From: Lepidodermella squamata | Lineage: Eukaryota > Gastrotricha | DNA length: 64,000 nucleotides | NCBI GenBank assembly: GCA_047495785.1 | Contig: JBLDXI010000032.1 | Location: 1,550,001 to 1,614,000, forward strand | Direction of reading: 5' to 3' | Shown: in pieces, positions 22,257-32,458 of the stretch | Layout of the letters: each line of letters begins with the position of its first letter | Numbering within the stretch: the stretch's first letter is position 1 | Program-made: the position numbers and the translations under genes | Notes under the pieces: generated by a model | Databases searched by the model: none | What the model was told of the DNA's origin: nothing | What the model saw: only the letters and a program-made list of their open reading frames with translations

Positions 22257-24787
22257 ATGACAATCAAATTGTTCTTAGCTGTAATCTTAGGCTCTGGTCT
22301 CAGCGTCCAAAAAACTGAAGCAAAAATAATTCCAATGAATACGACCATACCAGAATCTATGCGTTCAGACATCTGGAGGGAGAGTGACAATTTCACGGAC
22401 TTGCAGGACCGGCCGAAGTTGCTGCGTGTCCTGACATCCATGATCTACTCTGGACTGAATCATGTCGGACCTACTTCAGTTCTAGCCGTAAGACTGGCGA
22501 CTGAAAAGCTGAAAGCGCTGCCAAACTGGTTGCCAGGCTACGACATACAATACGATTTGATTGATGATCAATGCGATGATGCAGTTGCAATAAACGAAAT
22601 GACAAAAAAGTTGCGTTATTACGAGGAAGTCGAGAACAAAGCCGTGTTGCCGCTGGCTGGCCTTATGGAATACGCAGCTGATAGCCAAATGAAATTAGCA
22701 AATATAATGAAAGGTTTCAACATGATTGGCATGAATATTTACCTGACACCTCAAGTTGCGGCGAACAAGAAGCGATATCCAAACTACCTGCCTTTCGGTG
22801 AGCCTCAAGACTATTTTGTTCCTGCTGGTCTCGACTTCATGCAGAAAATGGGCTGGAATCGTTTTGCTGTAATATCGGACACAAGCTCATACGATGTTAT
22901 GGTACGTTTTCAACTGTGATCGTGAATCCCACCTCATATGTTTCTTCTCTTTTTTTAAAGCTCGATTCGGTAGTTGTTAAGGAGGCTGAGGCGCGCAAGA
23001 TGCATATTGTATTCATGGGCCGGTTTTGGGAAGGCACAGAAGATGCTTACGAACTTGATTCTTTATTCAGCGACTTGAAACACAAGGAGCCGAGAATCAT
23101 TTATCAGAACACAATGAGAAACGGCCTGCCTGTCGCATGTTACCTTCACAAGTATGGCCTCTACGGTCCTAGGATGGTGATTATATCATACTCTTGGACA
23201 ATGTTCGATGAAAATACTCCGATACCAGAATTTTTGCAATCATGGTGCTCTACAAGTATGATCCTCGAAGTTTTGCAAAGCTCGATTTTTTTCGCAGATG
23301 GCCCGATGGCTGATGTTTATGGCCCAGATGCGAAGGACTCTATGGGCTACACCAAAGATGGCTTTTTGGACATTCTGAGGAACAGCGTCGACGACATTTT
23401 TCAGGCCAATAGCTATGAATACATCACTCCGATCTTTTATGACAAAGCTATCATTATGGGATACATACTGAATTACACCGAAACCTATTTAAGGCAAGAA
23501 AACTCAACACTCTCCGAGTGGACCATGGATTCGCCCCATTACAAACGCAATCCCCAGAAAATTCTTCGGATATTCAAGGAAATGGCAGGTAAAATAGATT
23601 TGGTTGGAATTAAGGGGGATTGGAGTTATGATACCAAAAGGGATTTGCCATCAGGGGGTATGCCGATCATCTTCCTCCAAGTGAAAGTATCAGACGGCCA
23701 CAGTATGCCTACAACAATCGGCTATTACAAATCGAACAGATTGCCTGAGAAATTGGTGTTGTATAAAGAACAAATCACCTGGGACACAGCAGATGGCAGT
23801 GCTCCCAAAGACGAACTGACAATCGTTCACATAGGGAAGCCCCTTCTCCCTCTGATAGTCAACATAGCCCTTCTTTTTGTTGCTGGAATCATTTACGGTG
23901 TTATTCTAGTCATCATTGCTTTGAAGTTGAAGCTTGATAGAAAGCAAAATCATCGTGATTACCAAATCATTGCTGGAAATGTTGTGCTGCTTTCACACGT
24001 TTTCGCTATTCCAATTGGACTTTTGAAGGATCCAAGCTGGAATTGTGGAGCAGTGGCTATGCTGGTCGTTATTGGATTTTCGATTCTTCTATCAGCATTG
24101 CTGGAAAATCTGGCTGATGGAGTAAGAAAGCTATCGAGCCCTGATCGTGAATCGAGCAAGCGTTTTCCAACGTTTTACCGTAAAGCTCATTTCACAGTAT
24201 ATGGGCCGCCTGCTTTCCTCTTGATAGGCATTTTGCTCTCAAACTCTGGCAGTGAGCTAGTTCTATTGGAATTTGAGTTCTCTGAGACTGACAGCAGTTT
24301 GGCCTATCAGTATGAATTCATGGAATGCCGATTGATTTCTGCATTATGGGAGACTACTACCGCATTGGCATTCACGGCGATCGCAGCTGCCGTTATGTTA
24401 TTATCCTTGTTTCGCGCCACTTTTTTGGCATTCAGAGCGATTTCTCTCATCAAGAAGCGAGGCGGGAGCCCTAATAGCTCACGCGACTTGAAATTGAATG
24501 CCATCTCCGTCTATTTGATCGTCAGTTTTTGCTTCGCAGGCTTGTTTATTGGATTGCTGTTGGGTGATGCTAATGCCGCGTTGACTATTTTGATTGCCAT
24601 CATCGCATTTCTCATCGTTGCATTTAGCATCAGCAGCACTGCATGGGTACTGCTATCGGCGGCGGAACCGCAGACATGTCGACCTGTTACGTCAACTATA
24701 ATAAATGTGCGTCCAGCATCGTCAACAAACACCAATCTCAGCAGACTAGGCTCGTTACCTACCTCAAACCTAATCAGTCATTACTAG
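22257..24787 (+). CDS. Class C G-protein-coupled receptor 1 (GABA-B-receptor-like)
   Basis: A cell-surface receptor with an extracellular venus-flytrap domain and seven membrane helices. Exons 22257-22901 and 22961-24787 (59-nt intron, phase 0) give 823 residues. I chose the ATG at 22257 because it opens directly into a signal peptide (MTIKLFLAVILGSG); an in-frame ATG at 22179 would add 26 residues. The ectodomain (about residues 25-500) has the periplasmic-binding-protein-like pattern of ANF/GABA-B ligand domains. Seven hydrophobic segments follow, from PLIVNIALLFVAGIIYGV to LTILIAIIAFLIVAFSIS, then a Ser/Thr-rich tail of about 40 residues. There is no cysteine-rich linker, as is typical for GABA-B-type rather than metabotropic glutamate receptors. 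The ligand is unknown. It is distantly related to the nested receptor at 57974. Confidence 0.85.
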
Positions 24788-25700
24788 TCACGAAAGGTCT
24801 GCGTTGATAGTTGATATACGCAGTAGCTTGAATCAAGCGCAAATGTTGTAAAACTGTTGTTTTTGAACTTATCTTGTGATGAAATGTATGAACTATCGCG
24901 TGATAAAACTGTCCAAGGACGATGACTGCGATGTCAAAAGCAGATCTGGTCTAGTTCGCGCTAATCAGTTAGTATCGCGCATTCGATCTGATTAGCCGAT
25001 CAGTAGACTGCGTGAATTTTTCTTCAGACTTGCGTTAATTTATCCTTGCTAAAAATACAATTGAAAAGCTAAAAGAAAGTGAGTTGAAATATGTAACAAG
25101 GCCAAGAATGACCTAGTTCCCCGCTGTTTATTGAGCAAAATATAGTTACTAGTAAATGCAAATTGTTGTCAAATTGCAAAGTGAAATCAATCGCATTTTT
25201 CAAATTCCGGAATTACAGTGCTCCTTGATGGTGCCAAATGAAAAGTTTGTTAGAAGAAAATGTCGCTATGGCAACAGTGAATAATACTTACGAGAAGCCT
25301 TAGGGAGCAAGTTGGAACGGTTCGCTATAAACGGGATCCTTATCATTAAAGTGTAGTGTAAAGGAAGAGATCAAAAACAGACTTCGAATCGCAAATTGCG
25401 ACTGCTATGCCATTGGAACCTCGAATAGGTTATCTAGATCTCAAAATCCGCATACTGATCACTATCCAGTTGTACCTGCAATGTCCGTGTTGAAGTTCAA
25501 TTAATGGTTGCACGAATGTGTCAAAAAGGATGAACAGCTCATTTTATATTTGCTTAGCGTTTTTTCTTTAAGCTCAAACAATGCCAATTGATGGCGTGAA
25601 GAGGATGGTCACGAAGATGAGCCCATAAAAGCCAAGAGTAGATGTGGCATTTCAATCATTCAATCATCAATTCATCTTTCGAATACGAATCTCTAGCAAA
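24788..25700. other. Intergenic region upstream of CRS1
   Basis: About 0.9 kb without recognisable coding sequence. The last 80 bp hold a TATA-like CATAAAAG (25624-25631) ahead of CRS1. Nothing else is supported. Confidence 0.4.
25624..25631 (+). promoter_or_regulatory. TATA-like box of CRS1
   Basis: CATAAAAG lies 77 nt before the CRS1 start codon, the same arrangement as the TATA boxes of CRS2 and CRS5. Confidence 0.45.
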
Positions 25701-26154
25701 ATGAACAAGCTGATTTTTGGTGAGTCTTATTAATAGTTTTTAAGGCGAATGACCGTTATGAACCTTTCCAGGAGCCTTATGCTGTCTGGCGCTAGCCTCG
25801 TTCGCGACGGCTGATATGTACCAGATGTTGGCCGCCCACGTGCCGTGTCCCACGGTGTTGCCTGTTCTTCAGTAATATTTAACCCATCTCAAAATGTGTA
25901 TAAAAATTCCATAAAATCATTCCAACAGCGAACTGTGTCCGAATGACAACTACGCTTCTCATGACTGTGTTGCCTGCATTGTCGGGGAGTGCCGAAAGGA
26001 AGCTGGCAATACGGTGAATCGTAACAACGTAGATTGCACCAAAGCCGAGGAGTGCTTGAGGTAAGCTTCCCTTGAAGGCTATTCTGTTTCGGCATTTTTC
26101 TATTTCCTCCATTTAAAAAGGCGAAAAGCGGCAACGTGCAAGAACGGACGCTAG
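25701..26154 (+). CDS. Cysteine-rich secreted protein CRS1
   Basis: Family not recognised; the name is provisional. Exons 25701-25719, 25772-25871, 25929-26060 and 26121-26154 (introns 52, 57 and 60 nt; phases 1, 2, 2) give 94 residues. A signal peptide (MNKLIFGALCCLALASFATA) is followed by about 20 residues and then the eight-cysteine module shared by all five CRS genes. One Cys sits in a PC motif at the end of exon 2. Six are in exon 3 (C-x9-C-x2-C-x4-C-x14-C-x5-C, with Asp before the fifth). The last is in exon 4, exactly seven residues after the previous one. Four disulfides are plausible. CRS1 has no repeat linker, so it is one of the compact members. The role is unknown; secretion is inferred. 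Confidence 0.82.
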
Positions 26155-27664
26155 AGCAACGGGCAGGCAATCGAATTTCGATTTGAAGAATCTTTTTGAA
26201 TAAGTTCATAGGGCTTAATACATAAAGACGTATAATTTACCGCTTGATAAATAAAATTTGAGTTTAACAGTAGCTGGAGTCTCAATTCTCATTTTTGTCG
26301 TGTAACATGAGGCTAATGCCGCATTTAATGCGCTTTTAACCGCATTTTCAGCCGATTTTCAGTCGAATAACGTGGGACGCGAGCGAAGCCAGTTTTAGCT
26401 ATCGTTGTATTGAAATGAAAAGCCAGAATAAATACATCCACAAAATGGGTTTCGTCGAAATCCAAGTGGCACTTGATAAACATTTGAAGGGATCAATTCT
26501 CTAATTAACCTATAGTGAACCACCCTTTAGTTATAGTCAATAAAAGGAGATCTTCCAAAGCCACTTCGAAATATTTTGACAAAGAGCTTTTGATGGCTAT
26601 AATCGTGGACATTGAGTTAATTTGCGCAGAAGAAAGACCCAAACGATTGAAAAAGCTGGAGTTGCACGAGGTCGCCACGCTGGGTGAACGTAAACACCTG
26701 GTAAGAACTACAGAACGAAGCTAACGCGATCCGCTGCGTTTACGGAAAGGTAATTGAAACTGAACGCAGTTCACGCGAAGCATATCAGCCTCGGAATGAA
26801 CAAGCGAAGTTAAGCTTGCCAACGCTCCAGGGTAACAGGTTCCGAAGACGTTGTCCAATGTCCTATGGTATATACGTTGAGATCTACCGAGCGAAGCCAG
26901 TCGTGCGAGTAGCTGCAAAACCGGTGCAGTCTCATCGACATGGCGATCGAATATCGGGCTGTCGAGTACGCGGACCCACTATCAGGACCACTTAGCGAAT
27001 TTTAGCGTCATTTGACCGCTTAAACGACGAATTTTCGGTGCCCAGCATGACTTCCATTGTAATCGCAAGGGCGCGTGTGACGCTTCAGGAAAAGGGGGAA
27101 CCTCGCAATGAAAGGAGCGGCCGTAGTGTCTCCTGAGTAAAATCCTGTTGTAATGTCTTGCTTGTTACCACAAACTATAAATAAATAAATAATTTCAGCT
27201 TTAGATGCGATGAATAATGGCAAGTTCTTCAGGTTGCGCGCACTCAACACTATGAAAACAACCCCGCTAAAATGTCCATGTTGTTAGAATAAGAACATTT
27301 TTTGAACAAAGCAAGGAACGCTTTTTTAACCACACCGGCTAAATAAGAGCTATTGCGTGTTTACCTACCTATATGCATATGTGTGCGCAGAACGCATGTC
27401 GTCCTGAGTTAGTCTAAAGAGAGGCGATGTCTAGCTGTTTTTTCTCTATGAATATACGCTGCCAACCTTTTACCGCAAATAAACATGGGCTAGTTTTCTA
27501 AGCCATCTTGTGAAAAACCAAAGCACGTTTGTTCTTGAACGGACGCCAGTCATCGCAGTCGCGGCTATAAAAGGGGCAGGGCAAGGCTGGGAAATGTCAT
27601 CGAAATAATCTCTTCAACAAATCATCAGCTTTACAAACTCACGAACACCTTCCGACTACAAACC
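26155..27664. other. Intergenic region between CRS1 and CRS2
   Basis: About 1.5 kb. An AATAAA just before 26256 probably ends CRS1 transcripts, and a TATA box at 27566-27574 serves CRS2. The plus-strand frame at 26515-26724 has no homology I recognise and no splice support. No further CRS module (the C-x2-C-x4-C pattern followed by DC-x5-C) is visible. Confidence 0.4.
27566..27574 (+). promoter_or_regulatory. TATA box of CRS2
   Basis: TATAAAAGG in a GC-rich context about 100 nt before the CRS2 start codon. It is the best consensus TATA box in the cluster. Confidence 0.65.
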
Positions 27665-28135
27665 ATGTCCAACTTGACGATTGGTAAGCAGTGATTCTCA
27701 TTGAATACAATAGAGCCATAACTTGTCCTATCTATCTCTTGCAGTTGCTTTTTGCTGCTTGGCCTTGGCCGCTATGGTTTCGTGCCAGTACCAGCCGCCG
27801 CAGTTCCCTGCTGGTCGCAAAATGCCTTGCCCCGAGCTTAAAAGTATTGTCAGGTAAACACTTAGAATCAACATCAAATGTCTTGTAAACATTCTTCGCA
27901 TTTATTTAACAGCGATCACTGCACTGTTGCCAGCACTAAGCAATTGAACTTCAACTGTGTCATGTGCATGGTCAACCCTTGCAAGCCTACTGGAAATTTC
28001 AACCCTAGCTCGATTGACTGCACCGAGAAAAAGACCTGCCTTGAGTAAGCCAAACTCTGCCAATTCAAAACCTGTTCTCATGTTTTTTCTCATTTTGTCA
28101 GATCGAACTTGAGCCAGTGCAACTCCTCGATGTAA
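27665..28135 (+). CDS. Cysteine-rich secreted protein CRS2 (donor site altered)
   Basis: Provisional name. Exons 27665-27683, 27745-27844, 27913-28044 and 28102-28135 give 94 residues with a signal peptide and all eight module cysteines (exon 3: C-x11-C-x2-C-x4-C-x12-C-x5-C; then x7-C in exon 4). The end of exon 2 is odd. By comparison with the paralogues the donor should be the strong CAG|GTAAAC at 27854/27855. A run of five A (27840-27844) makes that site phase 0, and the joined frame then stops within exon 3. One A fewer would restore the family spacing of ten residues. As the sequence stands, only the weaker GTATTG donor at 27845 gives a phase-2 join and an intact protein, with spacing reduced to seven. 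So either a new donor is used, the gene is decaying, or one base is an assembly error. Confidence 0.65.
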
Positions 28136-28295
28136 AAAACGCAATTCTTTCAATAACGAACATACATGGCCTTTAAGTTATATTATACACATTCGAGATT
28201 AAGTGATTACGAACCCTGAGAATACCGGTTATTCATTGTTAATCAACTTTTTAATAAAGACTAAATATTCCTTTTCGCAACTCATTCCGTCTTAT

Positions 28296-29609
28296 TTATT
28301 CGATCAAATCTAGCAAATAATTTGGCTCTAATGGGTTAAACTCAGAATAATCCAGATAACTGATTAAAACAACTGGCAAGTCAAGACTTTTCAAGGCTTG
28401 ACGGCGATCATCTAATCCAAGAGGAAGGTTGGCTAGGATAGCCCTTCTCGCCGTATTCTGAAGCGAAAGAGGGAAACGTTTGGCAAGAAACGCAAGATAT
28501 TCCGTTTGATCAGCTGATTTCTCCAGCGTTGGAAGCTTCAATGTTTGGCACGGCTTGTAACTCTGAGCAGCGACTACTATGTCGAAGAAAACATCTCGAC
28601 GGCCCCATAGCTTCAAACTCAACTGGGTGCCGCATCGTGATTCATCCCGTAGGAAAAAGCGTGTTCTTTTATCGAAAATCGTATCTTCCGGGTTAACGCA
28701 ACACCTAGCCCCGGCTCGAATCAGTGGTATCGTGGCGTATATCAAGAATCGAGCAGCCATTCGTTCGACCAACTCTTGATTATCCCAAGTTGAGTTCGCG
28801 AAGAACAGAACTTCGTACAAGTTCGTTGTCATCGGATTACACGAAAGGAGTGAACAGGAATTCGGAGTGTTGAGAAAATGCCGGCCAGCGTTAATAAGGG
28901 CAGTGGAACAATCATCGCTGTAGAAAGCGAGGATGTGGAGCTGTTTGAGGGCTTGAAGATCGGAATTCGGGCCAGGTCGAAAAGGAGACGCTGATGCATT
29001 GTCGCTACATTTTGAAAGAAGCATCCGCAAAATTCTACCAAGGTCAAGTCTTTTCCTATTGTCAGGCCAGTTTCGCTTGATTTCTTCAATGCAAACTGAG
29101 ATGGGTCTTGATTCGTTTTTCGTTAAGCCGAAATCTACAGGAGCATTGTAGTTCAGCAATATATTGACACTTTCTGGTGAGCTCTGACGAATCGCTGTAA
29201 GAAGAAGACATGATTTCGCACCATTCGAAACTTCGTTACCGTGAATTTCCAGATATTCATTTAGTTTTCGTGAAGCCTCGGTAATGATGTAACAATTGAG
29301 GAGGATTATCTCAGAAACTGATGTTTTACATGTAATATTTTCAATAAACCGTATGATGATGTTGAAAGCTCCATTCTTTCTGAAAGTGAAGTCGTAAGCC
29401 GGAAATGCAGCCATCCTGACCAATAGCTTCATACCACTGCTTGAATCGATGAGCGGATAAAAGATATGCTCGTCGCCATTCGCACTATGAACAGCATCTA
29501 CGAAATCGCATAGATAGCGGCTTACATTGCAGTTCGCTCGTAGCTTGGATGAAAATTCATCGAATTCCATGCCAAATTCAAGATCGGAAAAGTTGCAATC
29601 TAGATTCAT
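28296..29609 (-). CDS. Ankyrin-repeat and SOCS-box-like protein
   Basis: A single-exon frame of 437 residues. The middle part has ankyrin-like helix pairs (for example AIRQSSPESVNILLNYNAPVD). The C terminus ends in a SOCS-box-like segment: NTARRAILANLP, then a LPVVLISYLDY block matching the LPLP..L..YL pattern. Proteins with this layout (ASB family) act as substrate adaptors of cullin-5 E3 ubiquitin ligases in the cytosol. That role is inferred from the layout, and the ankyrin repeats are weak. The first Met at 29609 lies about 20 nt after a TTTTTCAG, so a 5' UTR intron or a trans-splice acceptor is possible. It sits inside the CRS cluster on the opposite strand, with no obvious functional link. 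Confidence 0.65.
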   Translation of the reverse strand: MNLDCNFSDLEFGMEFDEFSSKLRANCNVSRYLCDFVDAVHSANGDEHIFYPLIDSSSGMKLLVRMAAFPAYDFTFRKNGAFNIIIRFIENITCKTSVSEIILLNCYIITEASRKLNEYLEIHGNEVSNGAKSCLLLTAIRQSSPESVNILLNYNAPVDFGLTKNESRPISVCIEEIKRNWPDNRKRLDLGRILRMLLSKCSDNASASPFRPGPNSDLQALKQLHILAFYSDDCSTALINAGRHFLNTPNSCSLLSCNPMTTNLYEVLFFANSTWDNQELVERMAARFLIYATIPLIRAGARCCVNPEDTIFDKRTRFFLRDESRCGTQLSLKLWGRRDVFFDIVVAAQSYKPCQTLKLPTLEKSADQTEYLAFLAKRFPLSLQNTARRAILANLPLGLDDRRQALKSLDLPVVLISYLDYSEFNPLEPNYLLDLIE

Positions 29610-30309
29610 TGCGTCTGACCTTTTTCTGAAAAATAAGTCGACAGCTCAGTTTCGCGGGTGTATTTGCTACTGCTGCGTTCATTTCGAATTTTTATCGTTG
29701 GCCGCGCGAGTGAAAATTCACATCTGCTGTCATATGCTGTCAAAATAATCATGTCATTTGGAAAGTGAAAATCGATAGCCGCAATCACTCGCACTAGTTT
29801 ACGCACAGCACGATAATTTCATGCACCGACTTAATTAATGCACGAAAACTGACCTAGTGAAAAAGCCGGAATATTTCGGGTTTTTTCATCAATTTATTAT
29901 GAGCCTGATTTCTTTCTCCTGAGAGGGCGAATTTGAGGCTTCAGGGTCATTTTATTGGGTCATATTATGAAATGCTGTGCTACTCCGTCCAGGTGTATAG
30001 AGTCTCCTTTTAGCTGCGAAGATCTGCGCGGTTTCGACATCTGGCTTTCACAGAAATCCTGGAATTTTATAGATTATAGTCCATATCGGAATAGTCTTGA
30101 TCAATAATCTTTAAAAACCAGGTTAAAAGGACAACTTTAGCTGCAGAGCTTAATCACTCATGCGATTCAAAGATCGAACGATGATTGTTTACCCAACCGC
30201 ATTTTTTTACAGCGACCTACTTGAACCCATCCTCTTCAAGCTGCAAGTCGCAATGGTACTTGTTCCTATAATTCATCCGTGATATAAGACATTTCGAAAA
30301 AAAGCTAAG
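29610..30309. other. Intergenic region between the SOCS-box gene and CRS3
   Basis: About 700 bp between divergent genes. It must contain both promoters. A TATA-like TATAATT occurs near 30268, upstream of CRS3. No coding sequence is supported. Confidence 0.4.
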
Positions 30310-30720
30310 ATGAAGTCTACAATTGCCTTGCTATGCCTAGCCTTGTGTTTCGCTTCAATCGATGGCGAGAACCGACCGGCGTTCAATTTGGCTAAAGTTC
30401 CTTGTCAAGAGCTGATTCCCTTGATGATGTAAATTCCGCCTATACCATAATCTGAACCTTAAGCGGTAATAATTTTCTCATTTTCAAGGACGTCCTGCTC
30501 TTACAACAATCGTTTCAACTTCAATTGTCCCATGTGCACTTTCTCGCGTTGCAATAATGGCGAGCAGCTCCCGGATCCGAACACTGTAGATTGCAGCATG
30601 GCAAAACAGTGCATTGAGTAAAGCTTGAAATCATCTGTTTATCGCTAATTCCTGTAATGACTTGATTTTAGAACCTACGCACCTGCCTGCAGCAAAGAGA
30701 GTGGTTCGACGGCTAATTGA
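30310..30720 (+). CDS. Cysteine-rich secreted protein CRS3 (first intron lost)
   Basis: Provisional name. Exons 30310-30428, 30489-30617 and 30672-30720 give 98 residues. Unlike the other CRS genes, the signal-peptide region (MKSTIALLCLALCFASIDG) is uninterrupted, so the phase-1 intron is missing. The other two introns (60 and 54 nt, both phase 2) are in the conserved places. The module is complete: VPC at the end of exon 1, then C-x9-C-x2-C-x4-C-x13-C-x5-C with Asp before the fifth Cys, then x7-C in the last exon. It is a compact member without a low-complexity linker. Function unknown; a secreted disulfide-rich protein is inferred. Confidence 0.8.
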
Positions 30721-31403
30721 GGCAATCGAATGGAATTAATCCGCAGGCTGCTGAAGCACGCTGAACTTGAATCAAAACTCCAAGTTATGAAAAGTATACC
30801 CGATGAGCATCTAAAATAAATCGTTCCATACCTTCAAGTTGTGAGGCATAAACAAAGTTCCTGCGCGACAGATCTGCCGCAAGCGAAGAAGGTTGAGAGT
30901 CAAGGCCAAAAGAGACTCGATTGTTGACACATCATCGGTGCCCTTCTAGATTAGAAAGTTATGTTTATTGAGTGAATTATATTATGACCAGCTTGGGATT
31001 CCACATTTCACCATTCTTGAAACCTTGCTGTGAAAACTGCCCGAGAAATGTACGTGGAAGAACTGCGATTCTCTGACGCGACTTGATGGAGCTTCAGCAT
31101 CAGCTGAATTTTCCGAGCGCGAAAGCAAGTTTGCCAAAATCTCCATTGATAGCTACATGATTCATTTCTAGGGGCTTATTATAGCTACAATTGGGGAAAA
31201 TAACGACATACCGGGCCACGACTGTTTGGCGATTACTGAACCGTTTCAATGTTTCAAAACACTTCTCGCCAAAAATATCAAAAATGTCTTGTGACAATCA
31301 CGCCATTGTGTTACTTGAATGGGACGAGCACGACTGTGCAACCTCGGGTATTTAAAGCAGGAAAAAACAGTCAATATACAAGCATTAAGGAATATCGTAA
31401 ATA
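30721..31403. other. Intergenic region between CRS3 and CRS4
   Basis: About 680 bp with no recognised gene. A minus-strand frame at 31100-31297 has no support. A TATA-like box (31349-31356) lies ahead of CRS4. Confidence 0.4.
31349..31356 (+). promoter_or_regulatory. TATA-like box of CRS4
   Basis: TATTTAAA lies 55 nt before the CRS4 start codon, consistent in position with the TATA boxes of its neighbours. Confidence 0.45.
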
Positions 31404-32044
31404 ATGACCCAGACCATTATCGGTGAGTTTCTTCAGCTGTGAGCTTATATCGATGAGTGAAATATTTCAAAACTTCAAGTTGCAATTTGTTTGATCGCCG
31501 CTTTCGGCTTTGCCGCGTGCCAGCAGCCCTACTACAACAACCAGCAGCAGCGGGGCGGTCGCCAATGGGGAGGTCAGCAGCGAGACAGCAACAACGGAAC
31601 AAATCCATGGAACGGACAACGACCTGCTAACGAAACCAACTGGACCAATGGAGGCTATGGCCAGAACGCAACCCGCCAGGGTCAGCGTCAGGGTCAGGGT
31701 CAGGGCCAGGGTGGTCGCTATCACGAGGAGCGATGCTCTGAAGTGAAACGATTTGTTGAGTAAGGAATTTCTTAGTTGGTTCAACTTTTTATCGGCATCA
31801 TCCTTTTTGCAGTGAGCGTTGCCCTGCTGTTTCGACAAATGCCAAGCAGTGCAAGCAATGCTTATGGCAGAAGTGCGGCTCCCTTCTTCGACCGACTGGA
31901 GCATCAACCGAAACATTCGATTGCACTCCAGCCCAGACTTGTGTTGCGTGAGTCACCGCAAACAACCTTCGATACAATTGATAATGATTATTTCATTACA
32001 GATCCAGCTTGGCCGGCTGCGTAAACCCGACCGCAGCGAACTGA
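31404..32044 (+). CDS. Cysteine-rich secreted protein CRS4 with Q/N/G-rich linker
   Basis: Provisional name. Exons 31404-31422, 31480-31759, 31813-31947 and 32002-32044 (introns 57, 53 and 54 nt; phases 1, 2, 2) give 158 residues. The signal peptide (MTQTIIVAICLIAAFGFAAC) is followed by about 75 residues rich in Gln, Asn, Gly and Arg. This includes a QGQRQGQGQGQG run encoded by CAGGGT-like hexamers (about 31676-31712), and several possible N-glycosylation sites such as NGT and NET. The eight-cysteine module follows (C-x9-C-x2-C-x4-C-x15-C-x5-C-x7-C). The linker is absent from CRS1-3, so this member joins a low-complexity, possibly self-associating segment to the folded module. An extracellular matrix or coat role is a guess. 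Confidence 0.82.
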
Positions 32045-32458
32045 TTATTTGGCAACAAAAGCAAGATCGCTTGACTCGTCTTGCAGAAAAGAGACGAAAA
32101 TTGTAAAATGACATTTTTAGCTACCAGAATAGACCGTTAATCTCTGATGACTTGTGTGCTATTAAAGCCGCCAATTCGCCTATCATAAGTGTCGTTGAAA
32201 ACGTCGGGTAAATAAACGGGGCGGTCGAGTTTCATGGTTTGCCAAAAGACACCGCTTTGTCCGCCATTGTTTGGTTTGCACGCAAAGAAGGCGAGCTAAT
32301 TAATGAATGAATGAACGCCTCCGATGGCAGTTGTTTGTCAAGTTTAAGGAGAGGCTCGGCACGACACACGATCCGGACGAGTATAAAACGCGTCAAAATG
32401 TGCACGCAGCGGAAGATTCCACTACCTGAAAGACTAAGAATTTATTCCATATCAAAAG
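32045..32458. other. Intergenic region between CRS4 and CRS5
   Basis: About 410 bp. A TATA box at 32392-32398 serves CRS5. No gene is seen. Confidence 0.45.
32392..32398 (+). promoter_or_regulatory. TATA box of CRS5
   Basis: TATAAAA lies 67 nt before the CRS5 start codon. Confidence 0.6.

Noticed and set aside
31467-31916. Leucine-rich minus-strand frame of 149 codons
   Set aside because: It is the antisense shadow of the CRS4 exon with QGQ repeats, which reads as Leu/Thr repeats on the other strand.
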